A stretch of 64,000 nucleotides of DNA from Apostichopus japonicus. Its lineage: Eukaryota; Echinodermata; Holothuroidea; Aspidochirotida; Stichopodidae. The position numbers and the translations under genes are program-made. The stretch covers positions 17,553,001 through 17,617,000 of the forward strand of contig NC_092561.1 in assembly GCF_037975245.1 (NCBI RefSeq), written 5' to 3'. Below the pieces are notes generated by a model. It did no database searches. It saw only the letters and a list, made by a program, of their open reading frames with translations, and was not told where the DNA came from. Each line of letters starts with the position of its first letter. The first letter of the stretch is position 1. Of this stretch, positions 37,204-48,780 are shown one piece after another.

Positions 37204-39907
37204 AGGAATGACTGAAGGAAACACAAAGCATAATATAAAAGATAGTAAATGATAATAAAGTTAATACTTGCCAACTGTGCTGTAATGACAACTATAACCA
37301 ACGTTGCTTGGCAATCTGTCACTACGATGAACTTCATGAATATTTAAAGCATCGATCTTGCACAATTACTTATCATTAATTGTGTCATTAATTATTAATC
37401 TGATCAAACATTGTCATCACAATTGCACTTGTTCATTCTCTTGCCTAGATACAGTCTACTTTTGTTCTAGATACATAACAAAGCAAATAACAAAATTTTG
37501 ATTGAAGTGTTTCAGCGTGCAGATTATAAAACGTTAATGATGCTTTACGGTATAAGATACACATTAATGTATAATAGCTAGGCTAGCTGTCACATACATA
37601 TATATACAGCTCAGGCTGCAGTTCCCTAACAGCTAGTCCTTTGCCACTGGAGGCCTAACTTAAACCTCAGAGCAGCACATACTGTACGTACTGTACGTCT
37701 CCCATTTAAAGGCGCCTTTATGTATTGTTCACTTTGCCACATTTCCGTTGCTATAGTGATACAAAAATCCCATGACAGTGGAATTCCTTTATTGCAAGTC
37801 TAGTCATGAATGTGTCTTAAAGAAATAATGCACACAATGTAGCGATCACTGTTCAGGTTTGCGTTTTGAGGTTTTGAAATGTATACATCGATTAATTAGG
37901 GAGTTGAACTGAATTTGAAAAGAACCATATGAATTAGTGATCATAAATATTCGGTGAATGGAACCTGGCAGACTGTGACACATACATTCGTTAATTGTTA
38001 GTTTTTGTTTTGAATAAAACCTGAGTAGACTGTCTCACACATATCTCAACATTATTGAGCATTCGTTAATTCATTTTGGTCGATTAACATACATGACGTA
38101 CTAAGTACTGTTACGGCTTTTCTTTTCAATTTCGATGACATTGAAAATGTTCCACTCACAGGAATTTAACAAACTGTACTGTACAAGAAATATTATTTAT
38201 TACCCACCAACTTATATCTGTAATAATTTAATCAATGTCATCCACCATTCATACTTTACCCTAACCATATACCGGGGTCTGCAAATTATACCGCCCTGTA
38301 TAGGTTACCATGGAGATATCCATGGCGACCATTAATAAAGCACAAAGAGAACTGTAATCGTTATTAACTGCCATGCTGTATAGTGCAATATACATACATA
38401 TACATACTGTACATACCTCCCGGGTGCAATGTCTTTGCAGTGTGTTTAGGTATAATAGACAATGTAATGTAATTCGTGCATATTGTGTAGGCCACATAGG
38501 CTATAGTACATATAATAAACCATACTATGCAAAAGTAAAGGTCACCCACAATTGTGATGTAATTAAGTCAGTGGTGTCAATTCAAGCAGGGTTTTGCTTT
38601 TTTTTGTGTTTGCCTTTGGTCAATTTTCTACTCCGACATATCCCACGTTTATTAATATGTAGGTCATAACTGCTTGACTATAGATGATAAAGATGTAATT
38701 TTGTATTGAATGATGGTGACAGGATAAAGTAAAAAAAAAAGGGGAAACTTTCCAACTGTTTTTATGTTTGTTGTGCATACATGTGATATAAGGCTAGGTT
38801 TAAGGGTGAAAAAATTGGTTCGGAAATCGTAATTATAGCCATTTCTAGTACTCACAAAAAGAAGTGGAAGGAATGAAATATAAAGGCGTAAAAAGTGGCT
38901 GAAATTAGTAAAAATTGGTAACAAAATTCAAAGAGTTTTTCCTTTTGTGGCACGGGGAGAACATATAATCAAATTATATAGCTATTTGGCTACCACTGAT
39001 ACAAGTATGAACACCTCTCATTCAAAGTTCATTAATGCATGTCAACAAACACAGTAGGGGGGGGGGGGGGGGTAATCAACTTTTTATATCTTTAATCTCC
39101 AAAATATGACTTTCACTTAAAAAAAAAACAGAAAAAATTCAAACTATATAAGGTAAGGTATAGTGCTCAGTGTTGAAGATATATTTTTGCCAGTACTGTC
39201 TAATACATTCACGTCCAAACCAGGGTTTATGGTGTGGAGTGATTTGCAATCCTATATACTACATATATCTGTGAGGTGCCTCGAGATGATGCCGTCATGC
39301 ATGCACCGGGTACTACGACGACGGTCGCCAGGGCGATCTGACAAGACAGATCAGCCGAGGAAGAAGACATTACAGCAGCGATATGTAGGATACACATCCT
39401 CTCAGGCAGAAGAGAAAGGCAACGTCGGTGAAAACTGACACTTTCAGAGTCTCCTGTTATTGATGGGACTACTCTCGCCGAACCGTGAGAGGCAGCGGGG
39501 ATGCTCTAGAGGGAAGCTGAAAGCCAATGGGTCAATGAATCCTGATTCTGCCAGAAAGGGGTAAATACGGAAATATCATCCATTCATCTCTTTCGGAAGC
39601 TCTTCGCATCGTTGGTCGACCTTTCCCGCCTTCATGCAAACTCTCAATTTTGCCTTCGAATTTCTTCCATCTCGATATCGACGGGAATTAAAAAGGCAGC
39701 AATTTTGACGACCTTTTTAATATGGTGGCGGAATAATTCAGACAAGTTGCACGGTGCTCACATCGCCAAAATTCATGAGAATTCATTCCTTAACATTTTG
39801 TACAAAAGTTAACAACTACTCATTTTTGACTCAACACTAAGGGTACTGAAACTTTGTTTGTTAGAAAATTGGGAATGCCGTGTCCAAGAAACTGTGGATG
39901 TTGATTG

Positions 39908-39951
39908 GTGGGAGGGCGATGGGTGGGAGGGGGAGGGGTGGTGGAGGAGGA
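39908..39951 (+). repeat. G-rich tract
   Basis: GGTGGGAGGG then GGGTGGGAGGGGGAGGGG, a plus-strand G4 candidate. A separate run of 15 G lies near 39057-39072. Confidence 0.55.
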
Positions 39952-40399
39952 GTTTCGACCTCTATTAAAATGTTTCCCTGTGAAGCAACTTACAGGCTAA
40001 CAACAAATTTTACTGCATATTTATCAAAAGTGAAAGTGTGTCAGTTGAGCCCGAGACAATGAAAGTCCATCAACATGCTCCGAGCTTGGAATACAGAGGA
40101 TATAGATTCTTACTTCCTCTGATAATTAAAAGTTCGTCAAATTAAACTTTCTTTCATTGTTTTTCCCTCTTCTGTATCACAGAGCGTATCTTTAATTTGC
40201 ATGTAAACAAAACGTCAATATTCAAATGAATATAATTTAATAATAAAATGTATATTCAAATAATACATGAATATTCAAATGGTTCATTTTGATATTATTT
40301 TATTTCTAAGCATATTTTTCGGTAACAATTTAGAGGGAATTATTTATTTCTAATATTTCATACACAATCAAACACCAGAAGTAGTCACAAAGTTTGGTA

Positions 40400-40757
40400 T
40401 CACCAAACACTGCCTATTTCTCCTCCGATAGTACGGTATTAAATTCATGAGCAAAACATATACTTCTCATTCCATATACTTCGTTCCTCCAACAAACTGT
40501 ATTTAACTGTTCCTTAACCACTCTTGAAGACCTATGGTTACAGAAGCTTTGAATACTCTGGCTCTTATCTCTGGAACAAGTTACCAGATCACATTCGAAC
40601 ATGCCTCTAAACTTTCTACATTCAAAAGTTTACTTAAAAGACCCATCTTTTCACTTGTTCTTTTGTAAGTTAATCTGCTTTCTTTGTAACGCGCCTTGAG
40701 CAGTGACTTTTGAATTCTGATTTGGCGCTAGTCTCATTTATAATTATTATTATTAAA
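40400..40757 (+). mobile_element. Non-LTR retrotransposon 3' fragment (decayed)
   Basis: On the plus strand, 40528-40660 can be read with small shifts as YGYRSFEYSGSYLWNKLPDH, then IRTC and TFKSLLKRPIFS. This is the usual C-terminal pattern of CR1/L2/Jockey-type reverse transcriptases (G.R.F...G..LWN.LP..IR....L..FK..LK..LF). After it comes GCGCCTTGAGCAGTGACTTT and GGCGCTA, the conserved 3' tail style of these elements, then an ATT-rich microsatellite (40739-40757). Internal stops and frame changes show that it is dead. Only the end of the element is present. Confidence 0.7.
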
Positions 40758-40881
40758 ATTGAAAAAACTCATTGTCATTCTAATTACGTCAGTGGACATA
40801 TGTCTGTACAAGTATGTATCTCATGCATTCAGCGACATGATAAAAGGTCTATAACACAGCATTCGGTCAATATATTCCGAT

Positions 40882-41457
40882 TCAGACATTCAAACAATTA
40901 ACACCTGCTCTCATCGTGATGTCACTCCGTGTAAACAAACTTCTTTTCTTTGCGATCATTCTCTGAACTTGAACTAACGACCCGTACCCAAACATCATAT
41001 CGCATCGAACGTATATAAACCAAACGGCAAGATTAGCAAGAGCACTGCACATGAAGTCAAAGATGTGTCTACCTAACTTGTTTGCGATCCGTGTCTGATG
41101 TCTAGACCTGCTAACCCCACCTGCCATAATAACCAATGTTTTAGCAGCTGTCGGGGAGAGTGTCGCGGTGAGGGTACCCTGGATTTGTTTGAAGTTTGAA
41201 GAAGGATCGTAACATCGCCCCCGATTGCCGAAGAGAAGTCCTTGTGGGCGGGCTCTTACCATTGTAGAGTATATTAGTTTAAACCGGGAGAGGAGAGGGC
41301 TCTTGGCTAGTGGATGGCGCCACTGATATTTGCTGTCAATAACATACTGTTCGTGTCGGCTGTCATAAAAGTCATGAAAGTTACCAAAAAACGCCACTTG
41401 ATGAGTCGCATGTGCTCCACGAGTGCACATGCTAGTGTTTTCGAAAACAGAGGTCAT
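40882..41457 (-). other. Orphan open frame of 191 codons, product unknown
   Basis: This is the longest open frame outside the CELF exons and the retrotransposon. The translation shows no domain I recognise, and there are no splice signals or neighbours that support it. A stretch GGGGGCGA followed by TGTTACGATCC (minus strand, about 41222-41204) resembles the junction between a polypurine tract and the start of an LTR. TTTATATACG further on could be a TATA-like site. A solo-LTR remnant is therefore a possible explanation. Chance openness is also plausible in this GC-richer patch. Confidence 0.25.
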
Positions 41458-42390
41458 TAATAGGTTAATCGCATTTTCTCATTGTTGCTTATGTCGTCGA
41501 GCTAATGAAGATGGTTCTACAAGACGAATAAAAAAGGCTAGCTGTTAACTTTATCAACCTCAGGGATGCAAGAGCTTCCAGGTAAAGGTGTGACATATGT
41601 ACTGTATCAATACAACACACAGTACTCAATATGTCGATTGTGTAGAAGACTTAAAATTCACCATGGGCAAATCGCTCTCAATCACAGCCGACGACGAAGT
41701 CTACCGACATATATAGAACTTGCCTTAATTGCTGTTTACATCAAAAGGCTATATGGCAAAAGGTTATTGCGACATTTCTAAAGGTGTGAAGGATGGTAAT
41801 ATTTTATGTGTTGATGGATGAAAAACGTTTCGTTTGATTGCCTGGCTGAGAGGAGTGATACAGTCCATAGCAGAGCAATGGGGGCCTCTATGACACTACT
41901 GCAGGATCCTAGGTTCATTGTATATGATTTACCTTAATCATGGCTATTAATGGTTTACATGCTGAGCTATACTGAGACACTTTTATAATCACTCTGCACA
42001 GATATGCAGTGTTTTTTGTTTCTTCGTCAGAGATCATGCCATCCTCAAAGATGCAATTGCACCGTCTCCTTGACGATATACTGATGCACAGATATCTTAT
42101 AATGTTAAATAAATAGGAGAACTATAATAAAATCTGCAGTTTTGCATGATACCGGTTAATATTCTAATACCTGTATCTTAATAAAAGACTTGAGTCACAA
42201 AAGCGTTTTTGCTAAATACTCAGGAATTTAGAGACCCCCCCCTCCACATTAGTAATTTGTGGACTACCATTATGCAACATACAGTATATATATGATTCAA
42301 TGCAGCTTCTAAAAATACAACATAGAATATATACCCTTCTTACCATGTCTCAATATTTAAGGCCACTTTACAAATATTTTATACTCTTTT

Positions 42391-42435
42391 GAGGGGAGGG
42401 GAGGGAGGGGATGGGGGAGGCAGTGGGGGGGGCAG
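42391..42435 (+). repeat. G-rich tract
   Basis: GAGGGGAGGGGAGGGAGGGG then TGGGGGAGG and a run of 8 G. Same composition class as the other G-rich tracts. Confidence 0.6.
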
Positions 42436-43426
42436 TGCGGTGTTTTAACATTTCTAACGTAAGAGGATTCCATTGTGCAATTTAAGTTTAATGAAAGCTA
42501 TGGACAAAATAGCCTGTAAAAGTACTGTATGCAACCACATGCTAAACAGCAGAATTGTAGAATGAAGTTAATCTTGCAATATATTACTGCAGTCTGTCTG
42601 AAATAAAAGCCAAAAAAGAGGGGTTTTTTTTCTTCTTTTTTCTTTTCCTTCTTTTTTTCACAAGTATGTGATCAGTGAAGCGGTGACCTATACCTTCTGT
42701 CAACTGTTCATGAAAGTTTAATGATTTGCTTACCGTATCAGAAATTCATTAAAACTGACCTAAATATACAGTGATCCTTGTACATGATAATGAAATGAAT
42801 ATCTTCAATGAGGAGCAGATATTAAACAGTGAGAATATCATTCATATATATGCAGACATATGAGCAGATCTCTTGTCTCGGCTCAATCAAAAATGGATCG
42901 GGGCATAAAAGATAAAAGTTGCTGCACACATCCAGGGATGTAAAAGTACAGTCGATGAACCGCGAATGACGACACATATTTCATTCGCGATTACAGAATT
43001 TTTTTTTTATTTTTCGACAAATCCGCTGGGCTACCCAACTATATATGGTTGACATGGTAAATTTAACTTCCGATAGTACTAAAAAGATGTTTATTTTTCT
43101 GTCTTTCCAAAAGACTTCTATCTTTTTTTCCCCCTAAATGGCACGACATGATCATTTACATAAATGCAAAAATGCTAGACCTGCTTCCCATTACAGTTGC
43201 TATATACTAACCCTGACACACAATGCTAGTTATACAAACAGCATTGCAATTTTTATTAGGTCGACCACATCATGTATATACAGTACACACCATGATGCTA
43301 CAGCACTTTTATATTTTGTTGCTTGCAGCATTTGAAAAAAAAAAAAAAAATTGTTTTTGGTCTCAATATACATTCAAGTTATAATTGCCAATATCTTCCA
43401 ATTTCTTGTCATTCCAATCGTAAATT

Positions 43427-44240
43427 GAGGGACACTACTTCATAATGTAGTGATTCTTCAATGCTGAGCAGCAACTATATATGGGACACTATTATGAACC
43501 ACAATATATTTATTTGACTGTCAGGAACTGAGCGACACTATTCCGTGATGCAATTCTTGAGCTGTTAAGTCTATGACACACTATCTCATCAGCAATTCAT
43601 TGAAATAATTCTCACCTAGTGCATCTTGTAGATGCCAGTAATTGTGGGACACTATGTCATGAGCAGGTGAGTCTTTCATAGCCTATATCACTAATGGTGG
43701 GACACTACATCATGATCTAGTGAGTCTTAAATTATAGTCTGTAGGACACTATGTCTCGATCTAGTGAGTCTTTCATATCCAGTAATTGTGGGACACTATG
43801 TATATGCCAGTAATTGTGGGACACTATGTCATGAGCAGGTGAGTCTTTCATAAACTACAGTATATCACTGATGGTGGGACACTACATCATGATCTAGTGA
43901 GTCTTAAATTATAGTCTGTAGGACACTATGTCTCGATCTAGTGAGTCTTTCATATCCAGTAATTGTGGGACACTATGTATATGCCAGTAATTGTGGGACA
44001 CTATGTCATGAGCAGGTGAGTCTTTCATAAACTACAGTATATCACTGATGGTGGGACACTACATCATGATCTAGTGAGTCTTAAATTATAGTCTGTAGGA
44101 CACTATGTCTCGATCTAGTGAGTCTTTCTAGTAGCCAGTAATTGTGGGCCACTATGTATACAGTGCCAGTAATTGTGGGACACTATATCATGAAGTAGTG
44201 AGCCTTTCATAGCCTATCAATCATTGTGGGACACTAAGTT
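43427..44240. repeat. Satellite with higher-order structure (about 44-bp subunits in a 172-177-bp unit)
   Basis: The subunit pattern is GGGACACTA-T followed by CATGA-C-(A/T)AG and GTGAGTCTT. Four variant subunits in fixed order form a higher-order unit, seen starting with GCCAGTAATTGTGGGACACT at 43634, 43806 and 43983. The three copies are nearly identical. The flanks (43427-43630 and 44130-44240) hold single decayed subunits. This is typical of a satellite homogenised by unequal exchange. No coding frame. Confidence 0.93.
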
Positions 44241-44458
44241 AACCACTCTACCACAGAGATTGTGAGATGCCAGATAAGAAATGCGACAAGCAGGTTTGAA
44301 GAGGCACTGTGTATAGTTTGTGTAAATTGACCATTCAGAGATTGTTATACACTGTATCTTGCAAATGCTATCTCTGTCACACTTTGATACCACCATCTCC
44401 TAGAGTTCTCAAAGAGCCAAGCTTGGATCAAAGGCACTGTAAAATGACCACATTCTGC

Positions 44459-44565
44459 TCACCATTACCCATCAAACTCTACAATTCTTATATCTGGTCA
44501 CCATTACCCATCAAACTCAACAATTCCTATATCTGGTCACCATTACCCATCAAACTCAACATATC
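44459..44565. repeat. Tandem repeat, 39-bp unit, about 2.7 copies
   Basis: CACCATTACCCATCAAACTC followed by AACAATTCCTATATCTGGT, three times, the last incomplete. Because 39 is a multiple of 3, an open frame repeats a 13-residue block (SPLPIKLNNSYIW), but no wider coding evidence exists. Confidence 0.93.
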
Positions 44566-45641
44566 CTTATGTAGCAAAAGTGCGTTTGACTTATGTTTCC
44601 CTTTAATATCTGTTACAGTCAATCTTCCGATGCCGGTGGGTACGTCACAGGCGATTCTTAATCGAGTGCAGTATTCACAAAACCCTGCCTGCATTTAAAA
44701 ACTGCACTTGGAAAGCAGCCTGCCCACTTGTTTGAACAATTCTAGCAGCTGACAAACCAATGTAAACATTGCTTCTCTTTGCTACATAAGTAGAAGAACA
44801 TGTAAACAAATTATCACAAGGTTTTACTTCTCTCTATCTCTCTGATGCTAAAAAACCATCACCATTAGTTGCCAATGGAAACCGGGATTTGAGAATGATG
44901 CCCTCGATCCATATCATTAGGAGAGAACATGTATGCTTAAATAGGAGTTGACCCTCTTCTGTGCCATGAATATTCAAATGTCAGAAATTACACTGGATGG
45001 ATCTGAGCGTTCGGCACGATTTCTCCTCAATTTCCATAAATCATTGACAGAAAAACGTGTCACGACTACATATGAAAAATTAATTATTATTAGATTGACG
45101 GATATATGTGAAGGCCGCTGCTTTTGTTGTTCGATATGAGTTGCCAAGAATTAGCTTGGTCTAAATGGTTAAGTGGCTTATATTGCACTAGCTAAATTCA
45201 CTCACATGTTGCTGAGGTGTACAGCAATAATTCCAATCAAAGAAATAAATGAAATGTACAGAGAAAATTTGATGATAAAGGGAATCATTCAAAGAGCAAA
45301 CTGGGGCGAGACTTTTGCGGGACTGAGATGAAAGGTGGTTGATAGTCTGCATCATAACCCAGACCCGGAAGCCTAGGCTGCCTCCTTACACAGTAAGGGA
45401 AGCTATAGAGTTACATGTAGTTGAATGTAGCTCATGCAGTCTGTAGTATGTTTTAGTTCCATAATGTATGTCCTTTGACCTGCTAAATATTTTAACAGTT
45501 TGTACCTTGTCCTGAAGTGGTCAGATATTGAATCTAAAGGGAGGGTGTACAGTGTTAATATAGTGTAACTACTAACCTCTGACTAACATCCCAGCTCATC
45601 TTATCCAAAAACACATGATGAATGGACAAAGGTGTACAGTA

Positions 45642-46344
45642 TGGAACGCGAAAAGGACCACAACATATGATGATGTTAATGATGATCTAATTTTATACGA
45701 TCATGTACTGAAAACTTACGATCATGTACTAGGAATACACGATCATGTACTAAAAATTTACGATCATGTACCAAACATATACGATCATGTACTTAAAGTA
45801 TACGATCATGTTCTAAACATCTACGATCATGTTCTAAACATATATGATTATGTACTACAAACGTACGATGTACATCAAAACAAATACGATCATGTACTAA
45901 TAATGTTATGTTTAAAAAAAAGTGGCGTCTGCATACGCGTATGCATATTCATATGTGGCGTATGCATACGAGTATGAATATTCAGTGTAAACTCATTAAG
46001 AACCATTAGGGGCGGGGCTTCGGTACCAACTTTGATATTCCTATATTCTTTATATATGGATATATACGCATATTCAAACGACAATAATGGATATTCATAC
46101 GCCACTTTTTTGTAACTTGCGCTTTTTCATCATCATCACAAGTTTTCAGTACATGATCGTATATATGTTTTGATGTACATCTTACGTTTTTTGGACATCA
46201 TCGTATGTGTTTTGATGTACATCTTAGTTTTTTAGTAGATCATCGTGTATTTCTAGTTCAAGATCGTAAGCTTTTTAGTACATGAACGAATAAAATTAGA
46301 TCATCGTTAACATCATCATATGTTGTGGTCCTTTTCGCGTTCCA
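45642..46344. mobile_element. Foldback-type element with minisatellite arms, TA-flanked (703 bp)
   Basis: Both ends read TA-TGGAACGCGAAAAGGACC on their own strand. The left arm continues with ACAACATATGATGATGTTAA then a run of about 10 units of 21 bp (TACGATCATGTACTAAAAAT type) from 45696 to 45900. The right arm carries the same repeats inverted (about 46135-46320) with more decay. The inner segment has a second inverted pair, AGTGGCGT...GCATATTCAT against ATGGATATTCATACGCCACT. The 21-bp period keeps an open frame with Y-D-H-V-L repeats, which is a by-product. No transposase is present. The TA edges fit a Tc1/mariner- or MITE-like target preference. Confidence 0.85.
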
Positions 46345-46640
46345 TAGTACAGTGCTTATAATTCTGTCATGATGCTGTTGTTACATCTGTTTTAACATCC
46401 TGCCTACATCATCTTGTGTGGCAAAGTACTGGTAGTGGTTAGGGTTAGGTTTGGTTTGGGTTATGATCGAAGGGTGCAAAGTAAACCACCTCATATAACA
46501 AACAACTAACCCAGTCCTAGGAGGGGGGCATACAGTAGTCATAGTGTTACTATTTTACCTCTGCTTGTACATCCCTCCCAAATGCCATCTTAGTTGTCCT
46601 AAAGGAATTGAAGACTCGTCCCAAACCGCATGCGGCGCTC

Positions 46641-46964
46641 TGAAAAAGTTTAACTTTCTGTTGCTCGCAAATGACGTTTTCTTATTGTCGCTACAAAATG
46701 CAGACAGCAATGAAACGTGATACCTTGTTATCTTTTATCTAGACCTGAGATGTCCATGCTGCAATGTACACAGTGTTGTGGGTATCGACCGTAGCTGCAT
46801 GTACTGACTGTACACTAGTGTCTAATTACCGACGGTAGCAAGCTGTGTGTGCATTTTCTGGGATCGATGGTGGTGTCTAACACTTCTGTTACACCTCATT
46901 CGAAACTGGGTCAGATTACCAGCATGAGACGTTTCTTTGTGTGCGAGTCTTCACACCCTTTAAG
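46641..46964. repeat. Dispersed repeat B, copy 2
   Basis: Direct-orientation copy of 15515-15834 with few substitutions (for example TTCTTATTG for TTCTTCTTG and GTGTGCGAG for GTGCGCGAG). Flanks differ on both sides, so this is an interspersed element rather than a segmental duplication of the intron. Confidence 0.9.
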
Positions 46965-47443
46965 TCAGGCACTTTGCACTCAGTATAATATGAAGGATTA
47001 CATACGTGCTCTTATAGCTGATAAAAATGGACTGGGAAATAGTGTTCAAACACTACTTAGGTACATGGTAGTGTTGTTGCGCAGTGGAGATATGTACAGT
47101 AAGCACACATGGTTTCCCATGCAAACACCATCGTTCACTGGTCTAAATATGCTAAAAACAACTTGGTAACTTGAAAGAGGCAATCCAGAATCTGGGCTCA
47201 CAGCTCTAATTACAGCCCTCAGAATACAATTAAAATTACCTGACAAATAAATCCACATGAATGCACCAAAATTTGTAAAATTATTATAATTTTTTTTTTT
47301 TCGGGGCTGATACGTACAATAATGTTCCCTACCCATTTGTTTTCCTTATTTTGACAAAATAAAATGTCAATTTCTACACCTTTTGTATTAAATTGAGCTA
47401 TCAAGTTATTCTGTTTCATCAAATCTTTCATCATAAAACTCAC

Positions 47444-47489
47444 CATTCTTTTCGTGGTCTGCTGGTTTCATTTGAATTTTGTGTTTCAT
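47444..47489 (-). CDS. CELF: CELF-type RNA-binding protein, RRM1-RRM2 linker micro-exon
   Basis: This 46-nt exon lies between the acceptor TTTTTCCAG (ending 47490) and the donor AATG|GTGAGT (47443). It enters in phase 0 and leaves in phase 1. It encodes MKHKIQMKPADHEKN plus the first base of the next codon. The CELF1/2 counterpart is MHHPIQMKPADSEKNN, carried on a 49-nt exon with the same boundaries, so this one is shorter by one codon. The position just upstream of RRM2 and the phase match with 33371 confirm it. The methionine at the start is internal. RRM1 must be encoded further upstream. The exon is too short to stand out as an open frame. Confidence 0.95.
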
Positions 47490-48542
47490 CTGGAAAAAGG
47501 AAAGGAAAAAAAGAGGAAAAATAAAACATTTGACAGTACAAGAAGGTTCAAGGTTTCCTGTTTATAATTAGGGATACATTTACAGATTAATACCTGAAAT
47601 CGTACTTTATTAAAGCATCAACAATTTCCCACATTTACTAGAGCGGTTTTCTTGCCAGTCATAAAATCAGCACAAAATGGGGAGACTAGATGTCGGCCGA
47701 CCTACCTATCTCGACATCTTCCACGGTGACAAAACAGATGGATGTCAAATCTCAATCCCCACAGTGTATGCCGGTTAATGAATAGAAAAACTCCCTAGAG
47801 ATGCTCGATGGGTAAATATTGCTCCTGTCGTCATGACAACTGCAGTCAATGTGAACATGTACACAATGTGCTATAAATGCCAAAGTTTCGCATCTTCCAA
47901 GTTTTCTTTTTTTATTTAAGTAATAGTGATGTGATGTTTACCTTGTTTGAAAAATCCTTGTAAAATACTGTGTTACAAAAACACTAAAGATATGAGAGGA
48001 AAAATCTGGTAGGTGTTTAACGGTCTTTCTGTCAACAGAAGATGTATTTTTCTCCATGGTTCTGGAATCGGGGCTATGGAAAACATGTCCGTATTATTCA
48101 TAAATCATCCCAGCCGATGCAAACCATGTGATTTGACGACTATAAAACTTGTCTCCTTCATGATTTGATCAGCTTAGAACATATTTGCGGAGGTATAAAT
48201 GTCTGTTAAGGATATAAGCGCAAGACTTTATTTCAATGCTAAAGTTGAAGCAGAGCTAGGTTTACTGTAGCTTTTAAGACATGTTGACAAAACAAAATAC
48301 CTTTAGAATACGTGACTTCAATAAATGTGACATAATTTCATGTTTTTCTTTATGTAGAGTGGATCCAACATTGAGCTTGATGGCTGGGTATCAATGAAGA
48401 CCGTGTATAGTCACACATAACCAGTTAATATGTAGGATTACAATGTGTCTCCCCCCTCCCCAAGAGCAAGACCAAAAAGCAGGCCTCCCGAAAAATGTCT
48501 GGTTGGATGTGGGAGGTTTTCATTTAAAATTTTAGTTATCTG

Positions 48543-48780
48543 TAGACCTAGACCCAAAATCATGAGATATACAACATCAGTACGTACACCAGTAGAGATG
48601 GTTTGTGCAAATACGTACCACCATGATCTTATACTAAGGTTTTAGCTGATAGGATGCAAAACCTAGCCTCAATTGTATCATGAATGCAAACAACATTAGC
48701 AACTATTTGACAGCAGGACATGCTACAAGACCTAGACACTAAATCATGAGATCTACAACATCAATATCCTTGTACACTTC
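48543..48780. repeat. Diverged direct repeat, about 188-bp spacing
   Basis: AGACCTAGACCCAAAATCAT with GAGATATACAACATCA recurs near 48731 as GACCTAGACACTAAATCATG with AGATCTACAACATCA. Intervening GATAGGATGCAAAACCTAG also resembles later sequence, so this is an old tandem duplication. Confidence 0.65.

Larger units (their letters stand above)
33372..47443 (-). other. CELF intron (14.1 kb), repeat-rich
   Basis: Bounded by the donor GTGAGT at 47443 and the acceptor CACAG at 33372. It contains G-rich tracts at 34.5, 37.1, 39.9 and 42.4 kb, tandem repeats at 36.1-36.7 kb, a LINE fragment at 40.4 kb, a satellite block (43427-44240), a 39-bp repeat, the foldback element at 45.6 kb and repeat B copy 2. 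The stretches 34550-36000, 37200-39900 and 41460-43400 show no gene. A non-repetitive, GC-richer patch at about 39280-39520 may be a conserved element but cannot be classified. Confidence 0.85.

Noticed and set aside
39163-39438. Basic 91-codon frame on the plus strand
   Set aside because: No domain recognised and no splice or promoter evidence. It sits in the antisense of a CELF intron.
43634-44240. CRISPR-like array
   Set aside because: Repeats and 'spacers' both recur in fixed order, units vary, and the context is a eukaryotic intron. It is a satellite.
45615-45977. Protein of Y-D-H-V-L repeats
   Set aside because: The frame stays open only because the minisatellite unit is 21 bp, and it lies within a noncoding foldback arm.
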